A stretch of DNA of 64,000 nucleotides from Candidatus Zixiibacteriota bacterium (GCA_035380245.1 DAOSXA010000002.1:186001-250000), one strand, 5' to 3'. Positions 9,145-19,231 are shown, counted from the first letter of the stretch. The notes: generated by a model from the letters alone, not told the origin. Translations and numbers: made by a program.

Positions 9145-9400
9145 ACCCATCAAGTCACACCCGATGGGTGGGGGAACCGAGAAGATGAAGAGGAATTCCC
9201 GCTTTCCGGGAAAGACGTTCTCCGGAGTGTGCTGCTGCAGGTGCAGACGAGGACGTCTGCCGCCCACGAAATTGTGTTGTCGACCTGGTACAATCCCACC
9301 CGTGGACGGGTGGGCCACCGGTACCTGTACAATCCGGACATAGGTAACACAATAAACCGACCAACTCCCGTACAATATCCCACCCGATGGGTGGGGCACC
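9145..9400. repeat. Cluster of related G/C palindromes (CCCACCC-GGGTGGG family)
   Basis: Three variants of one palindrome occur in 250 bases: CACACCCGATGGGTGGGGG (9155-9173); CCCACCCGT-GG-ACGGGTGGG (9295-9314, a perfect 9-bp stem with a 2-base loop); and CCCACCC-GAT-GGGTGGG (9379-9395). Copies two and three share the lead-in TACAAT...CCCACCC and are followed by G(G)CCACC or GGCACC. A further hairpin, GCAGACG-AGGA-CGTCTGC, lies at 9243-9260. The palindromes keep all six frames open for 60-110 codons but no frame has a ribosome-binding site or a recognisable protein, so I read the region as a non-coding repeat array. Confidence 0.7.
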
Positions 9401-9496
9401 AATGACCGCAAACGCTTGATTTTCTCGACATGACTCCTTCGGCAGACAGAAGATTTCGACCTGCGAGCGCCCCCTCAATGTTAGAAAAGACACCCT

Positions 9497-9970
9497 CTAC
9501 CTGAACCGCCCGTCGGAGCGCTTTGTCCGCGCCTGTTTGCGAGCCTCCTCCAGCCAGCCGGAGCGGACTTCGGTCTGGCGGTCGAAATCCGGCACGTAGG
9601 GTTTGATATCCAGCAGCGGCGTGCCGTCGAGCATATCCAAATTGCGGATGTGCAGGGTGCAGTCCTCGATCCGGATCAATTCCACCGTGGACAATCCAAT
9701 CGGATTTGGCCGGCGCGGTGCACGTGTGGCAAACACACCTCGCAGTTCCGTATCGAGATAAGGCACCACCAGCAGCTTGTAAGAATCGCTTTTATGGAAG
9801 TGAAACAGCAGCGTGATATGTGAAAAGCCGTCGAGATCTTTCAACCCTTCCCGGTATTCCTCGAATAGCTCGATCGTCCCCTCCACTCCGGCTCCGCCCG
9901 AGGGTTGAATCGGCATGTTCGCCCGATCCGTGAACGGTGTGTGGATGATACCAATTGGTTTGAATTCCAT
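9497..9970 (-). CDS. trmO: tRNA (adenine-N6)-methyltransferase TrmO (TsaA/YaeB family)
   Basis: SAM-dependent enzyme that N6-methylates threonylcarbamoyladenosine 37 in certain tRNAs. The 157-residue protein is the compact, single-domain form of the family. The signature block RGVFATRAPRRPNPIGLSTV is present (about residues 78-97), with the upstream 'GFSHITLLFHFHK' and the downstream 'LDGTPLLDIKPYVPDFD' that together define the SAM-binding beta barrel. The ATG at 9970 follows an AGGATAGA-like site. It lies 55 bases downstream of a methyltransferase gene on the same strand. Some short family members act in other contexts such as metal or molybdopterin metabolism, so the exact substrate is inferred. 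Confidence 0.9.
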   Translation of the reverse strand: MEFKPIGIIHTPFTDRANMPIQPSGGAGVEGTIELFEEYREGLKDLDGFSHITLLFHFHKSDSYKLLVVPYLDTELRGVFATRAPRRPNPIGLSTVELIRIEDCTLHIRNLDMLDGTPLLDIKPYVPDFDRQTEVRSGWLEEARKQARTKRSDGRFR

Positions 9971-10025
9971 TCTATCCTCTTCCTAAGCGCGAGTGCAATC
10001 CCGGGATAAATAAACGCAAGTCACC

Positions 10026-10583
10026 CTAAACTCGGGTAAACACTACGGTCTTATCAAAGATCATCCGGGGACCGCGTGAAGACTCCAGACCGACTTTATG
10101 AGCGTTTTCAATCATAGCCGCGAAATCGGCTTTCGAGACATGAAAAGGTGGCTCCACAATAAGTGCTTGTCCGCCCGGTTGCAGAATTGAAGCGATCTCC
10201 GCCAGAGCCGCCGGTTGATTCGGTATCTCATGCATTACATGAAAGGCCAGCACGAAATCGACTGGATGTTCATAATTCAAACTTCTCTCGTTGCACAGGT
10301 GCAAAACGACTCGCGGCTCCAGTTCGGTTCCGTCAATCCTGTTCTTCACCCGTTGCAGCATTCCATCTTGTATGTCTACGGCTACCACCTTCCCCGTTTC
10401 TCCCACCATTTGAGCCATCGGCAAAGTAAAATACCCAATCCCGCAGCCGAGATCGAGCGCCGTCATACCGGTACCTAGATAGGATCGCAGGATACGTTTT
10501 GGATTATGAAACAAGCGCCGTAGGAAACTGTCCAACTCATCCGCCTTTTCAACCGGGTATACCCGGTTCTTATTATTTTTCAC
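10026..10583 (-). CDS. Class I SAM-dependent methyltransferase
   Basis: The 185-residue protein has the SAM-binding motif I LDLGCGIGYF (about residues 43-52), a motif II acidic residue in VVAVDIQDGML and the post-motif 'DFVLAFHVMHEIPN'. It resembles the UbiE/Methyltransf_11 type, with a small C-terminal part and no target-recognition domain. I start it at GTG 10583, five bases after AAAGGA; an upstream in-frame TTG at 10619 adds 12 residues without homology-like features. The substrate is unknown. It precedes trmO on the same strand. Confidence 0.85.
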   Translation of the reverse strand: MKNNKNRVYPVEKADELDSFLRRLFHNPKRILRSYLGTGMTALDLGCGIGYFTLPMAQMVGETGKVVAVDIQDGMLQRVKNRIDGTELEPRVVLHLCNERSLNYEHPVDFVLAFHVMHEIPNQPAALAEIASILQPGGQALIVEPPFHVSKADFAAMIENAHKVGLESSRGPRMIFDKTVVFTRV

Positions 10584-10659
10584 ACTAGTCCTTTCGACCT
10601 CTTGTGTACTGCATAACAACCTCTCTTTTTACTGTCAAGTATTTGTTCCCTTTCTCAGA

Positions 10660-10696
10660 CAACAACAGGGCCGACCGTAAAACGATCGACCCTGTC
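10660..10696 (-). terminator. Terminator-like hairpin after the DUF5916 gene
   Basis: Read on the minus strand the RNA forms a 14-bp stem, ACAGGGUCGAUCGU with ACGGUCGGCCCUGU, with a 3-base loop. The two imperfect positions are U-G wobbles on this strand but C-A mismatches on the other, so the structure suits the minus-strand transcript. The following UGUUGUCUG is only moderately U-rich. Confidence 0.6.
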
Positions 10697-10722
10697 GGTT
10701 CGAGAGAAGTGTTCAGGTCATC

Positions 10723-13011
10723 CTAGACCTGGAACAGATATTGAATCTTGAGAAAGAACTGACGCTGGCTCAAGCTCCATTTATCAGTGTAATAAGTAGT
10801 GATACCGTCAGGATGATAAACTTCTCCGCCGCCGAAGTCGGCATAGTCGAGAGTCGATCCCAGATATAACACCGAGAACGAACCGATCCGATAGGTCAAC
10901 AACGGATCAACATCCCAGGCTCGGCTGAAGTCGTTGTACTGCAGAACCAGACGGAACGACAGCTCCTTATTGGCCTGGTATTGCAGCCGTGTACGGGCTA
11001 TGTAGCCGTCGTAAAGTTCCTCACCGGTAACATCGTGCGTACTCCGGGAATAACTCAGGTCTTCTTCAATCGTAATCCGATCAACCGGCTTGATGAACAT
11101 CGACGCCGCCAGATCGGTCTCATTGCCGATCGTCACCAGCCAGCGGGCAACATTGCGCGATCGGGAAAAGCTGAGGTCGAAGCCATAGCGGTCGCTGGGG
11201 CGACTCCCGGCGCTCAGATTGAACTCCCAGAGATCGGAGAACTCAACACCTCCCCAGACTTCGCGGTAAACACTGTAGTCGCTCCCAAAATAAATCTGTG
11301 CCAGACGCAGGTTGGCGTTGAAACCTATCGTCACGCCACGATTGCGATCAAAACCGTCATAGCTCCATTTTTGATTGATGTTTGCCTCCGGTGTGAGTTG
11401 TTCCAGAAGGCCGTTGTCATACCTGTAAGTATAACTGGTGTAAAACCAGAGGTTGCGGTAATCATTCCATGGATCGTAACCTGTTTCCGTGCGATAAGTG
11501 GGGCTGGTATGATCATAATTTAGCGTAAAATTCCAGGCTCGTGAATTACGTCGGACCTGCAGGATCATGGCGTCGCCGTAATAAGATTCACCGTCGAGGG
11601 CCACGGTTTGTTCTTCGTCGTTAAAACTCCAATCGCCGTAGCCGGGAGTCAAAGAAAGATTGTCGGGTTCCTTGGTATGGCTGGCGATAAATTGACCGAT
11701 GACACGATAATTACGGGATATCCGCAGGTCGCCATCGACCGACATAATCGTTCCCGAGCCATCGTTATCGAATCTCCGGTCGGTCAGGATCATACCAAAA
11801 CTGGAACCACTCCCCAGGGTATGTGAATAGCGCAATGCGCTGATATAACTTTTCCCGGCATTAACCATGACACTCTGTTCAACCAGCGGGATCATATAGG
11901 GAGAGTTTTCATCCTGTGCGAAAAGGAAACCGATATTGGTTGTACCCATGCGACCGGTCCCTTTGACGGCAAAGGCCGGATCGTTGACGGTACGCGTGTA
12001 GAACGAGTTGAACAGGGTACGGAATATATCGCTCCCTTCCTGGAAAAACGGCCTCCGCTCAGCATACTGCAAGGCGATAGTCGTATTGACATCGACCTGA
12101 TCCGCATCGGCTTCGATCTGGCTGAAGTCCGGATTGTACGTACCCTCGAAGGTAATGTCGGACGAAAGCGAGTATTTCGCTCCCAGTGACAGATCACCGT
12201 CGATATCGCTCTCATCCAGCGCTTTCTCAGGATCAGACCGCTCACCGACCTGATTGGCTACCAGACTCTGAAGGAACTCAAGACCACGACCCGGCTTGAC
12301 ATTCTTAAGCCCGTCGAGACGACCCCATTGACAAACCCAGCATTGATCGTTGCGGTCATAAGCCGACCATGAGTACTGCTTGTAACTCTCGCGCGGACGT
12401 TCGCGCCAGAAGTCGATCTTCCAACTTTGGACATCCCGGTCGGGAAATCTTATGGAACTGAACGGAACTGCCAGTTCGACCTGATAACCGGAATCGGTCA
12501 CCGTGGCAGCGGATTCCCAGACTACATCGAAACCGGAATCGGTACCGTGCACCGCCGTCCACATTCTATCCGACTGAACACCGTAAGGATTGACCTTGAA
12601 CTGGTAAGCCCAGGAGGCTTCGCCGTAAGTGTCTATATACAAACTGACGGCATCATTCGAACTGAACTGGTCACGTTGACACATAGTAGCCCGGATCTGC
12701 GAGGGATCATCGTAGCAGATAAAAGCCACATATAAGTTGTCGGTGTCATAAGTCAATAATACCTCGGTCTTGACATCGGGCTCGACCATATCTCCCGGAT
12801 AACGTTCCACGAATCCATAACCTCGGGCGGCTTTCTCCCAGGCTCGGTCGTTCAGTTGTCCGTCCACTTTCACAGCTTCCTCAGAGAAGACCGCTATCAT
12901 TTTGGGACTGTACTGTGGTTCGAATGCCGCTTGTGATAAAGTCGCGAACAGCAGAATACCGACAAGAATCCCCAATATGCCCTGCGGTAGTGCCGTTCTG
13001 AAATAACTCAT
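10723..13011 (-). CDS. DUF5916 outer-membrane protein with N-terminal CBM9-like domain
   Basis: A 762-residue secreted protein. The signal peptide ends near ATLSQA, followed by a CBM9-like beta-sandwich (about residues 40-220; 'VDGQLNDRAWEKAA', 'TEVLLTYDTDNLYVAF'). The remainder is a DUF5916 region rich in alternating aromatic and polar residues, with 'NPDFSQIEADADQVDVNT..ALQYAERRPFFQEG', a hallmark of the family. The chain ends in aromatic strands (QFFLKIQYLFQV) as beta-barrel proteins do. I start at ATG 13011, six bases after GAGGTG; a GTG three codons upstream is the alternative. Family members are abundant in FCB bacteria; function unknown, possibly carbohydrate or metabolite uptake. It is divergent from the protease gene. 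Confidence 0.88.
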   Translation of the reverse strand: MSYFRTALPQGILGILVGILLFATLSQAAFEPQYSPKMIAVFSEEAVKVDGQLNDRAWEKAARGYGFVERYPGDMVEPDVKTEVLLTYDTDNLYVAFICYDDPSQIRATMCQRDQFSSNDAVSLYIDTYGEASWAYQFKVNPYGVQSDRMWTAVHGTDSGFDVVWESAATVTDSGYQVELAVPFSSIRFPDRDVQSWKIDFWRERPRESYKQYSWSAYDRNDQCWVCQWGRLDGLKNVKPGRGLEFLQSLVANQVGERSDPEKALDESDIDGDLSLGAKYSLSSDITFEGTYNPDFSQIEADADQVDVNTTIALQYAERRPFFQEGSDIFRTLFNSFYTRTVNDPAFAVKGTGRMGTTNIGFLFAQDENSPYMIPLVEQSVMVNAGKSYISALRYSHTLGSGSSFGMILTDRRFDNDGSGTIMSVDGDLRISRNYRVIGQFIASHTKEPDNLSLTPGYGDWSFNDEEQTVALDGESYYGDAMILQVRRNSRAWNFTLNYDHTSPTYRTETGYDPWNDYRNLWFYTSYTYRYDNGLLEQLTPEANINQKWSYDGFDRNRGVTIGFNANLRLAQIYFGSDYSVYREVWGGVEFSDLWEFNLSAGSRPSDRYGFDLSFSRSRNVARWLVTIGNETDLAASMFIKPVDRITIEEDLSYSRSTHDVTGEELYDGYIARTRLQYQANKELSFRLVLQYNDFSRAWDVDPLLTYRIGSFSVLYLGSTLDYADFGGGEVYHPDGITTYYTDKWSLSQRQFFLKIQYLFQV

Positions 13012-13420
13012 GTGGAGCACCTCATTTTGCGTTGCTTCAGCTTTGTGCTTTACAGGTTGGTCCGGCGTCCCGTGATCATCTTTCCCCGTGACCGGAAGCG
13101 CCGCTCGCTCTCAGCTTCAATACGGATAACACGCAAAATTGTTCAGTTATGCCCCGAGAATTATGAAACGAGCATCTTCTATCAGTAATCTCTTTGAAAA
13201 ATGAGGTTTGCGTCCTATCATACAATGAAGATGTCTGGTTGCTAACTCAGGAGCCTGTCGAAAAAGCCATACACATCCATTTCTCAAAACACGTCTGTGG
13301 TACAGGAGATATAAAGCCAATCAACATGGCTACAGGCATCATCGGCAGACTCAGAGACCGGGCATTGTCAAAGAATGGAGAAAACAGGACGATTAATAAG
13401 TAACACTAAGAGCTAACACT
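13012..13420. other. 409-bp divergent intergenic region, no gene seen
   Basis: Lies between the divergent DUF5916 and protease genes, so it should hold two promoters, but I could not pick convincing -35/-10 pairs. A 69-codon frame at 13194-13403 (plus) lacks a ribosome-binding site and any recognisable features. Confidence 0.5.
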
Positions 13421-15667
13421 ATGACGAGAACTAACATCATTACCATCCTGATGACTTTGATCTTCGCTAGTCTGGCGGCCTCGGCAGCGGCTGATTTGCC
13501 GTCGAGCTACGATCTGCGCAACGTCGGCGGCGTCAATTATGTCACTTCCGTAAAATCCCAAACCGGCGGAACCTGCTGGACTCACGGTACCATGGCGGCA
13601 ATCGAGGGGAACCTCATGATTACCGGTCTTTGGCAAGTTGCCGGTGATACGGGCGAACCCAATTTGGCTGAATACCATCTTGACTGGTGGAATGGTTTTA
13701 ACCAGAACAACAATGACGACATCACTCCTCCTACCGGAGCCGGTTTGGAAGTTCACCAGGGTGGTGATTATCTGGTGGCTGCCGCTTATCTGACACGAGG
13801 CGAAGGCGCGGTTCGCGATATCGACGGTCAGAGTTACACCGAGCCCCCCCTACGCTCGGACAACAGCTTCCATTATTACTATCCCCGTGATATCGTTTGG
13901 ATGGACGCAGGTGAGAATTTAAGTAATATCGATGTCATAAAACAGGCAGTAATAGATTACGGTGTTGTCGGGACCTGCCTGATGTACGGCGGGTATATGG
14001 ATGGTTTGATTCAATATCAGCCATCCTGGACAACCGATGATCCCAACCACGCGGTAGCTATTGTCGGCTGGAACGATAACCTTAATACTCCGGCATCTAA
14101 TCCCGGAGCCTGGCTGTGTAAAAACTCCTGGGGTTCCTCCTGGGGGTACAGTGGCTATTTCTGGATTTCTTATTACGACAAACACTGCGGACACAATGAG
14201 TTCATGGGAGCGGTATCGTTTCAAAACGTTGAACCGATGGCTTACGACCGGATCTACTACTACGATTATCATGGCTGGAGATCGACTAAAACCGACATCC
14301 AGCGTGCCTTGAACCATTTCTATATTACCGAGGGAGGCTATGTTCGAGCCGTTTCGTTCTACCAGGCGACGGATACGGTGAGCTACACGGTCAACCTGTA
14401 CGATTCGTTGGATGTAGAACCCAGCGCTTTGCGTTACACCCAGTCCGGTGATTCTTATGGACGCGGTTTCCACACAATTGATCTGACTACCCCACAGACA
14501 GTTGCCAACGGTGAATTGTATATAGAGGTCGATCTTTCGGACGGTGGACAACCCTACGACCAGACCTCCGATATTCCGGTGTTGCTCGGCGCCGACTATC
14601 GAACTATCGTAACTTCAACCGCCCACCCGGATGAAAGTTACTACTATCAGGGCGGCCAATGGCACGACCTTTGGGAAGATGACCCCTCGGCTAACTTCTG
14701 TATCAAAGGCTTGACCGAGACGATGATCTCGTTTGAGGCGGATACTATCTGGGGTTGGGTTCCTTTGGATGTAAATTTCACTTCCGAAACCGACCTGTCG
14801 GTGGATTCGATCAACTGGTCGTTCGGCGACGGCGGCCAGATTGCCACCAGTCTTGATGAAGTTTCCCATACCTTCAATCAACGCGGCCTTTTCGATGTTG
14901 GTGCTACGGTACACTCCGGTGACTCGAGCTTTAGCGCTGTTCAGCGTTATTGCATTGCTGCTCTGGCCGACACTCTCTGGGCCGACAGCATAACCGTTCA
15001 AGAAGCAGAAAAAGTTGTCGTAACCGTATACGGGACTAATACTCTGCCTCTGTATCAGTTGAAAATCCCTGTCAGTTACAGCGGCGATATTACCCTCACA
15101 CTCGATTCCGCTTCGAAAGTCGGATGTCGGACAGAATGGTTCGAAGAATTATACTGGATGCAAAACGACCCTACTAACCGGCTTGCGACCTTCCGTATGA
15201 CGAACGCCCTTGACGGCAATGCCCATCAATTGGAGCCCGGCACCGGTCCTCTGCTCAAGTTCTACTTCTCAGTATCCGGTGAGTTGAACAATGATGCGGT
15301 CACCCCTATTGACCTGGCAGGTTTCTCGTCCTACCTGCCCCGTTTTTCGACCGATCGTGCCATATACAAACCTGGAGCGATTCCTGGCGCCGTGGTTTAT
15401 GAAGACTGCTGTCAAGGTTTCCGTGGTAATATCAATGCCGATCCCAACGATGTCATTGACATTTCGGACCTTGTCTATCTCGTGACATATATGTTCGCTG
15501 AAGGCCCTGAGCCGACCTGCTGGACCGAAGCCAATATCAGCGGAGATATAACCGGCGACATGTTCCATCAGATAGACGTATCCGACCTTGTTCAATTGGT
15601 AGATTATATGTTTAACTCGGGAGCTCAGCCCGCGGATTGTCCGAGTTATAAGAGCAGTACGGACTAG
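13421..15667 (+). CDS. Secreted papain-family (C1A) protease with lectin-like, PKD and dockerin-like domains
   Basis: A 748-residue multidomain secreted protein. After the signal peptide (about 1-24) comes a C1A cysteine peptidase with the expected catalytic set: Gln47, Cys52 in GGTCWTHG, His near 210 in NHAVAIVGW and Asn near 236 in KNSWGSSWG. About residues 270-425 resemble the lectin-like domain that often follows such bacterial C1 enzymes. A PKD domain follows ([20 protein letters not shown], about 445-510), then a beta-sandwich that looks cohesin-like (520-650). The C-terminus has two dockerin-type Ca-binding loops (about 668-690 and 707-732; [20 protein letters not shown]). Extracellular protein degradation is the likely role. 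Its stop shares CTAG with the convergent gene. Confidence 0.9.
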   Translation: MTRTNIITILMTLIFASLAASAAADLPSSYDLRNVGGVNYVTSVKSQTGGTCWTHGTMAAIEGNLMITGLWQVAGDTGEPNLAEYHLDWWNGFNQNNNDDITPPTGAGLEVHQGGDYLVAAAYLTRGEGAVRDIDGQSYTEPPLRSDNSFHYYYPRDIVWMDAGENLSNIDVIKQAVIDYGVVGTCLMYGGYMDGLIQYQPSWTTDDPNHAVAIVGWNDNLNTPASNPGAWLCKNSWGSSWGYSGYFWISYYDKHCGHNEFMGAVSFQNVEPMAYDRIYYYDYHGWRSTKTDIQRALNHFYITEGGYVRAVSFYQATDTVSYTVNLYDSLDVEPSALRYTQSGDSYGRGFHTIDLTTPQTVANGELYIEVDLSDGGQPYDQTSDIPVLLGADYRTIVTSTAHPDESYYYQGGQWHDLWEDDPSANFCIKGLTETMISFEADTIWGWVPLDVNFTSETDLSVDSINWSFGDGGQIATSLDEVSHTFNQRGLFDVGATVHSGDSSFSAVQRYCIAALADTLWADSITVQEAEKVVVTVYGTNTLPLYQLKIPVSYSGDITLTLDSASKVGCRTEWFEELYWMQNDPTNRLATFRMTNALDGNAHQLEPGTGPLLKFYFSVSGELNNDAVTPIDLAGFSSYLPRFSTDRAIYKPGAIPGAVVYEDCCQGFRGNINADPNDVIDISDLVYLVTYMFAEGPEPTCWTEANISGDITGDMFHQIDVSDLVQLVDYMFNSGAQPADCPSYKSSTD

Positions 15668-16242
15668 TCGGCGCGTTCGGGGATGTCCATTTTCATGGGG
15701 GGACGAACTGATAGAGGTTCGCCGTCTACATCATCAGGTTCGAGATCACCTATCAGTTCTTCTCCCAACATGGCTCTGGCGCAACAGTCGAGAGCCAGTA
15801 CCAATTCCCCTTCATGGAAGGTCTGTACCCAGATAGCCTGGCGAGCTTTGAGGACATCGGCAAAACTCCCCATGTAGGTTTCCTCAACCAGTTGCTGCAA
15901 TTGGCGTTCTTTCTCCCTCCAGCCCATGTGGCAGCATATGATATACGTCCCTCGAGCTGAAGGAGTAAGACATTCTAAAACCGAGATAAGATATTTATTC
16001 AGGCGGGTTCTGAGTCGTAAGGAGAGCCTTATGCGCAATCCCGATTCCAGGTCGATCTCCTCCTGAGTTGGCGGAAAAACCGAAAGGCAATCCTCCCATT
16101 GATTACAGGAATGATTGTACGGGAATTTCAACTGAGCCAGCCAATCGAGCATCTCCCCTTTTACTCCCTCGATGTTGATCAACGGCGAACGCCGCTGCAA
16201 CTCGGCTACAATCGCTCGTTTAAGGTTCTCAGATACCACCAT
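15664..16242 (-). CDS. Hypothetical protein, 192 aa
   Basis: I do not recognise this protein. It is predicted soluble, without signal peptide or membrane segment. The N-terminal part is helical and basic ([13 protein letters not shown]); the middle has '[21 protein letters not shown]' and two Cys in ICCHMGW; the C-terminal part contains [22 protein letters not shown] and an acidic tail. Seven cysteines (Cys-Cys pairs at about 103 and 154) are notable but not in a zinc-finger spacing. The ATG at 16242 has only a weak GCAAGG site. The gene is convergent with the protease gene and the two stop codons overlap. Confidence 0.7.
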   Translation of the reverse strand: MVVSENLKRAIVAELQRRSPLINIEGVKGEMLDWLAQLKFPYNHSCNQWEDCLSVFPPTQEEIDLESGLRIRLSLRLRTRLNKYLISVLECLTPSARGTYIICCHMGWREKERQLQQLVEETYMGSFADVLKARQAIWVQTFHEGELVLALDCCARAMLGEELIGDLEPDDVDGEPLSVRPPMKMDIPERAD

Positions 16243-16461
16243 GGCCTTGCGTCGATACCTTCCTCTTATGAAACTGTCCCTATTCAGTTATCGGCCGTTT
16301 GTGTAGTATTTTCAACATATTCCGCCCCAATGATCAGTCACTACTTGACTTTAACGGTATTGAGAGACAGCTTAAGAAAAGTTGACTGGTCGATATTCAT
16401 GGTTGTAAGTGACCAATCTCACCAAGGGAATTAGTCTGTATCTTCACAAATGGAGACAAAA

Positions 16462-16974
16462 ATGAGAATTTTACGCGCTCTTGGAATCATCTCAATAATT
16501 ATCACCATCCCTTTATTAACCGGTTGTTCCCAACCAAAAACCGCCCACCGAGGTGATCTGGTAACAATTCAGGCGGTAGGCCGAACCATGGATGGAGTTA
16601 CATTCGTTACCACTACTCCGGCTACTCCCTGGAAGTTCAAGATTGGCTCTGATGAAGTGCTTCCGGGAATCGATCGGGCCGTTGATGGAATGGCAGAAGG
16701 TGAATCCAAGACAGTTGATCTCGAAATGCAGGATGCCTACGGACCAAGAAATGAGCAGGCTGTGGCGACTATTTCCCGCGAGCATTTACCATCAGACATA
16801 CAGCTCATAGTTGGAAAAACTCTGACTTTCAATCCCCCTGATGGCCAACAGCAACAATTTGTCGTTGTCGCTTTCACCGATGACTCCGTCACTCTCGATG
16901 GTAATCATCCGCTTGCCGGCCAGACGGTTCAATTCGACCTGAAATTAATCAAAATCGAACCAGCCGGGGAGTAA
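16462..16974 (+). CDS. FKBP-type peptidyl-prolyl isomerase, SlyD-like, lipoprotein
   Basis: The 170-residue protein has a lipoprotein signal peptide ending in LLTGC (Cys22), so it is expected to be membrane-anchored facing the periplasm. An FKBP domain with an inserted IF flap follows SlyD order: 'GDLVTIQAVGRTMDGVTF', 'VLPGIDRAVDGMAEGESKTVDLEMQDAYG', then the flap and 'VTLDGNHPLAGQTVQFDLKLIKI'. It lacks the metal-binding His-rich tail of SlyD. A GGAG site precedes the ATG at 16462; an ATG at 16450 overlaps that site and is less likely. Probable periplasmic foldase. It is 35 bases ahead of tex. Confidence 0.88.
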   Translation: MRILRALGIISIIITIPLLTGCSQPKTAHRGDLVTIQAVGRTMDGVTFVTTTPATPWKFKIGSDEVLPGIDRAVDGMAEGESKTVDLEMQDAYGPRNEQAVATISREHLPSDIQLIVGKTLTFNPPDGQQQQFVVVAFTDDSVTLDGNHPLAGQTVQFDLKLIKIEPAGE

Positions 16975-17009
16975 CGCTGTAAATAATCCCTGCGAAAGCG
17001 AAATCACGC

Positions 17010-19139
17010 ATGTCCGACTACACTCGTACCATAGCCTCCGAATTGGGCATCAAGACTGCTCAGGCAGATGCGACAATAACCCTTCTTGATAACGATTCCA
17101 CGGTACCGTTCATTGCCCGTTATCGCAAGGAAGCAACCGGCAATCTGGATGAAGTCGCCATCACAGCTATCAGGGATCGCCTGGTTCAATTACGCGAACT
17201 CGATAAACGCCGGGAAGCGATCATCAAGTCACTTGAAGAACGTGACTTGCTCACCGATGAATTAAAGGCTGAAGTCGACCGGGCTGCTACCATGGCTGAG
17301 CTTGAGGATGTCTACCTCCCCTTCCGGCCAAAACGACGTACGCGCGCCACAATAGCCCGGGAACGTGGTCTGGAGCCGCTGGCGGAATTGCTTTTCGAGC
17401 AGGAACCGTTTGATATCACGGTTGAAGCATCAAAATACATCAATCCCGGGAATGAAATTTCTTCAGTAGAAGAAGCTCTCGCCGGAGCCCGCGATATCAT
17501 CGCTGAATGGATCAACGAGGACACCGACACTCGCGCTCGCATGCGTGATTTGTTTGAGCGCAAAGCCACAATCAGATCGACCGTGATTAAGGGCTTGGAA
17601 GAAGACGGCGCTAAGTTCTCTGATTATTTCGACTGGGAGGAGCCGGTTCGATCGGCGCCGTCGCATCGTGTTCTGGCTATGCGTCGAGGTGAAGCAGAAT
17701 CGGTTCTGAGTCTCAAGATCGGCCCCGAATCGGAAGAAGCATTGGCCATTCTGGAAAGGATGTTTATCGACGGCAGCAGTGATGCCTCCAATCAAGTTCA
17801 CGAGGCGTGCGCCGACAGCTACAAGCGTTTGCTCGGTCCGGCTATGGAAACCGAGATTCGGGCCGAGATGAAAAAGAACGCCGATAAAGAAGCCATTCGA
17901 GTTTTTGCCGAAAATCTCCGTGAATTGCTTATGTCTCCCCCGCTCGGACGACGCAACATTCTGGCCGTAGATCCGGGCTTCCGGACCGGTTGCAAAGTGG
18001 TCTGTCTGGACAAACAGGGTAAACTCCTGCACAACATTACTATCTATCCCCATGGTTCGGAAGCAGCTCGAAATGAAGCCGCTCGCGATATCAAAGCGCT
18101 TGTGCAGCGGTTCAAGACCAACGTCATCGCTGTCGGAAACGGCACCGCCGGTCGCGAAACAATTGCTTTCCTGAAAGAGATAGATCTTGGTGAGCATGTC
18201 CAGGTCGAAACAGTCAACGAATCAGGAGCTTCAATCTATTCGGCTTCGGAAGTTGCCCGTGAGGAATTTCCGAATCATGACGTAACGGTGCGTGGAGCCG
18301 TTTCGATCGGCCGTCGCTTGATGGATCCTTTGGCGGAACTGGTAAAAATCGACCCTAAATCTATCGGTGTCGGACAGTACCAGCATGATGTCGATCAATC
18401 CTCGCTGCGGCAAGGGCTCGATGACACCGTCATGAGTTGTGTCAACGCCGTCGGTGTCGAGGCAAACACCGCTTCCAAACAACTCCTCACCTATGTATCA
18501 GGGCTAGGTCCGACGCTGGCCGAGAGAATTGTCGCCTATCGCGACGAGAACGGTCCGTTCAAATCACGAGTCGGCCTGAAAAAAGTACCCCGCCTCGGTC
18601 CCAAGGCTTTCGAGCAGGCGGCCGGATTTCTACGTATTCATGACGCCCGCAATCCTCTCGACCGTTCCGCCGTCCACCCCGAAAGCTATCCGGTCGTCGA
18701 GAAAATGGCTGGTGATTTAGGCTGCACCGTATTGCAACTCATGGAGAACGAAGAACTTCGTAAGAAAATTCGTCTCGAAGATTATATCACCGATAAGGTC
18801 GGTATTCCCACGCTTCTCGATATCATGGAGGAACTGTCCAAACCGGGCAGAGATCCCCGCGATAAATATGAACCATTTTCATTCGATGACTCGGTCAACA
18901 GCATTGAGGATCTAAAAGTCGGGATGTCTCTTCCCGGCATCGTCACCAACGTGACTGCCTTCGGAGCGTTTGTCGATGTCGGAGTTCATCAGGATGGTCT
19001 CGTACACATTAGCGAATTAGCCGACCGGTTCGTCAAAGATCCCGCCGAAGTCGTGAAGGTTCATCAGCGAGTACAGGTGACGGTGCTGGACGTGGATATC
19101 GAACGACACCGGATTGCCCTGTCAATGCGAACTAAATAA
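17010..19139 (+). CDS. tex: Tex family RNA-binding protein
   Basis: The 709-residue length and domain order match Tex/YhgF, a conserved nucleic-acid-binding protein linked to transcription. It has an N-terminal helical region (FIARYRKEATGNLDE), a YqgF-like RNase H fold (about 315-450; ILAVDPGFRTGCKVVCLD), tandem helix-hairpin-helix motifs (about 490-550; VSGLGPTLAERIVAYR) and a C-terminal S1 domain (about 630-709; GIVTNVTAFGAFVDVGVHQDGLVHISEL). The Shine-Dalgarno is weak. It may be co-transcribed with the FKBP gene. Confidence 0.96.
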   Translation: MSDYTRTIASELGIKTAQADATITLLDNDSTVPFIARYRKEATGNLDEVAITAIRDRLVQLRELDKRREAIIKSLEERDLLTDELKAEVDRAATMAELEDVYLPFRPKRRTRATIARERGLEPLAELLFEQEPFDITVEASKYINPGNEISSVEEALAGARDIIAEWINEDTDTRARMRDLFERKATIRSTVIKGLEEDGAKFSDYFDWEEPVRSAPSHRVLAMRRGEAESVLSLKIGPESEEALAILERMFIDGSSDASNQVHEACADSYKRLLGPAMETEIRAEMKKNADKEAIRVFAENLRELLMSPPLGRRNILAVDPGFRTGCKVVCLDKQGKLLHNITIYPHGSEAARNEAARDIKALVQRFKTNVIAVGNGTAGRETIAFLKEIDLGEHVQVETVNESGASIYSASEVAREEFPNHDVTVRGAVSIGRRLMDPLAELVKIDPKSIGVGQYQHDVDQSSLRQGLDDTVMSCVNAVGVEANTASKQLLTYVSGLGPTLAERIVAYRDENGPFKSRVGLKKVPRLGPKAFEQAAGFLRIHDARNPLDRSAVHPESYPVVEKMAGDLGCTVLQLMENEELRKKIRLEDYITDKVGIPTLLDIMEELSKPGRDPRDKYEPFSFDDSVNSIEDLKVGMSLPGIVTNVTAFGAFVDVGVHQDGLVHISELADRFVKDPAEVVKVHQRVQVTVLDVDIERHRIALSMRTK

Positions 19140-19231
19140 CGGATAGTTAATTCTTGTTGCATAATCAGAATCAGGCTTTACTTTAACAATACCGGACGAT
19201 ATTTGACCTGAACTATGAGGGAGATTGAATC

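Noticed and set aside
8832..9400. Prophage or integrated island at the tRNA-Leu gene
   Set aside because: No integrase, no duplicated tRNA 3' end and normal flanking genes; only the repeat array is there.
9085..9493. Overlapping frames of about 90-110 codons on both strands
   Set aside because: They are kept open by G/C palindromes, repeat the same peptide fragments in different frames, and lack ribosome-binding sites.
13194..13403. 69-codon frame on the plus strand
   Set aside because: No Shine-Dalgarno, no recognisable features, ends just before the protease gene; treated as chance.
17463..18197. 244-codon frame antisense to tex
   Set aside because: Lies wholly inside tex; no ribosome-binding site or domain.
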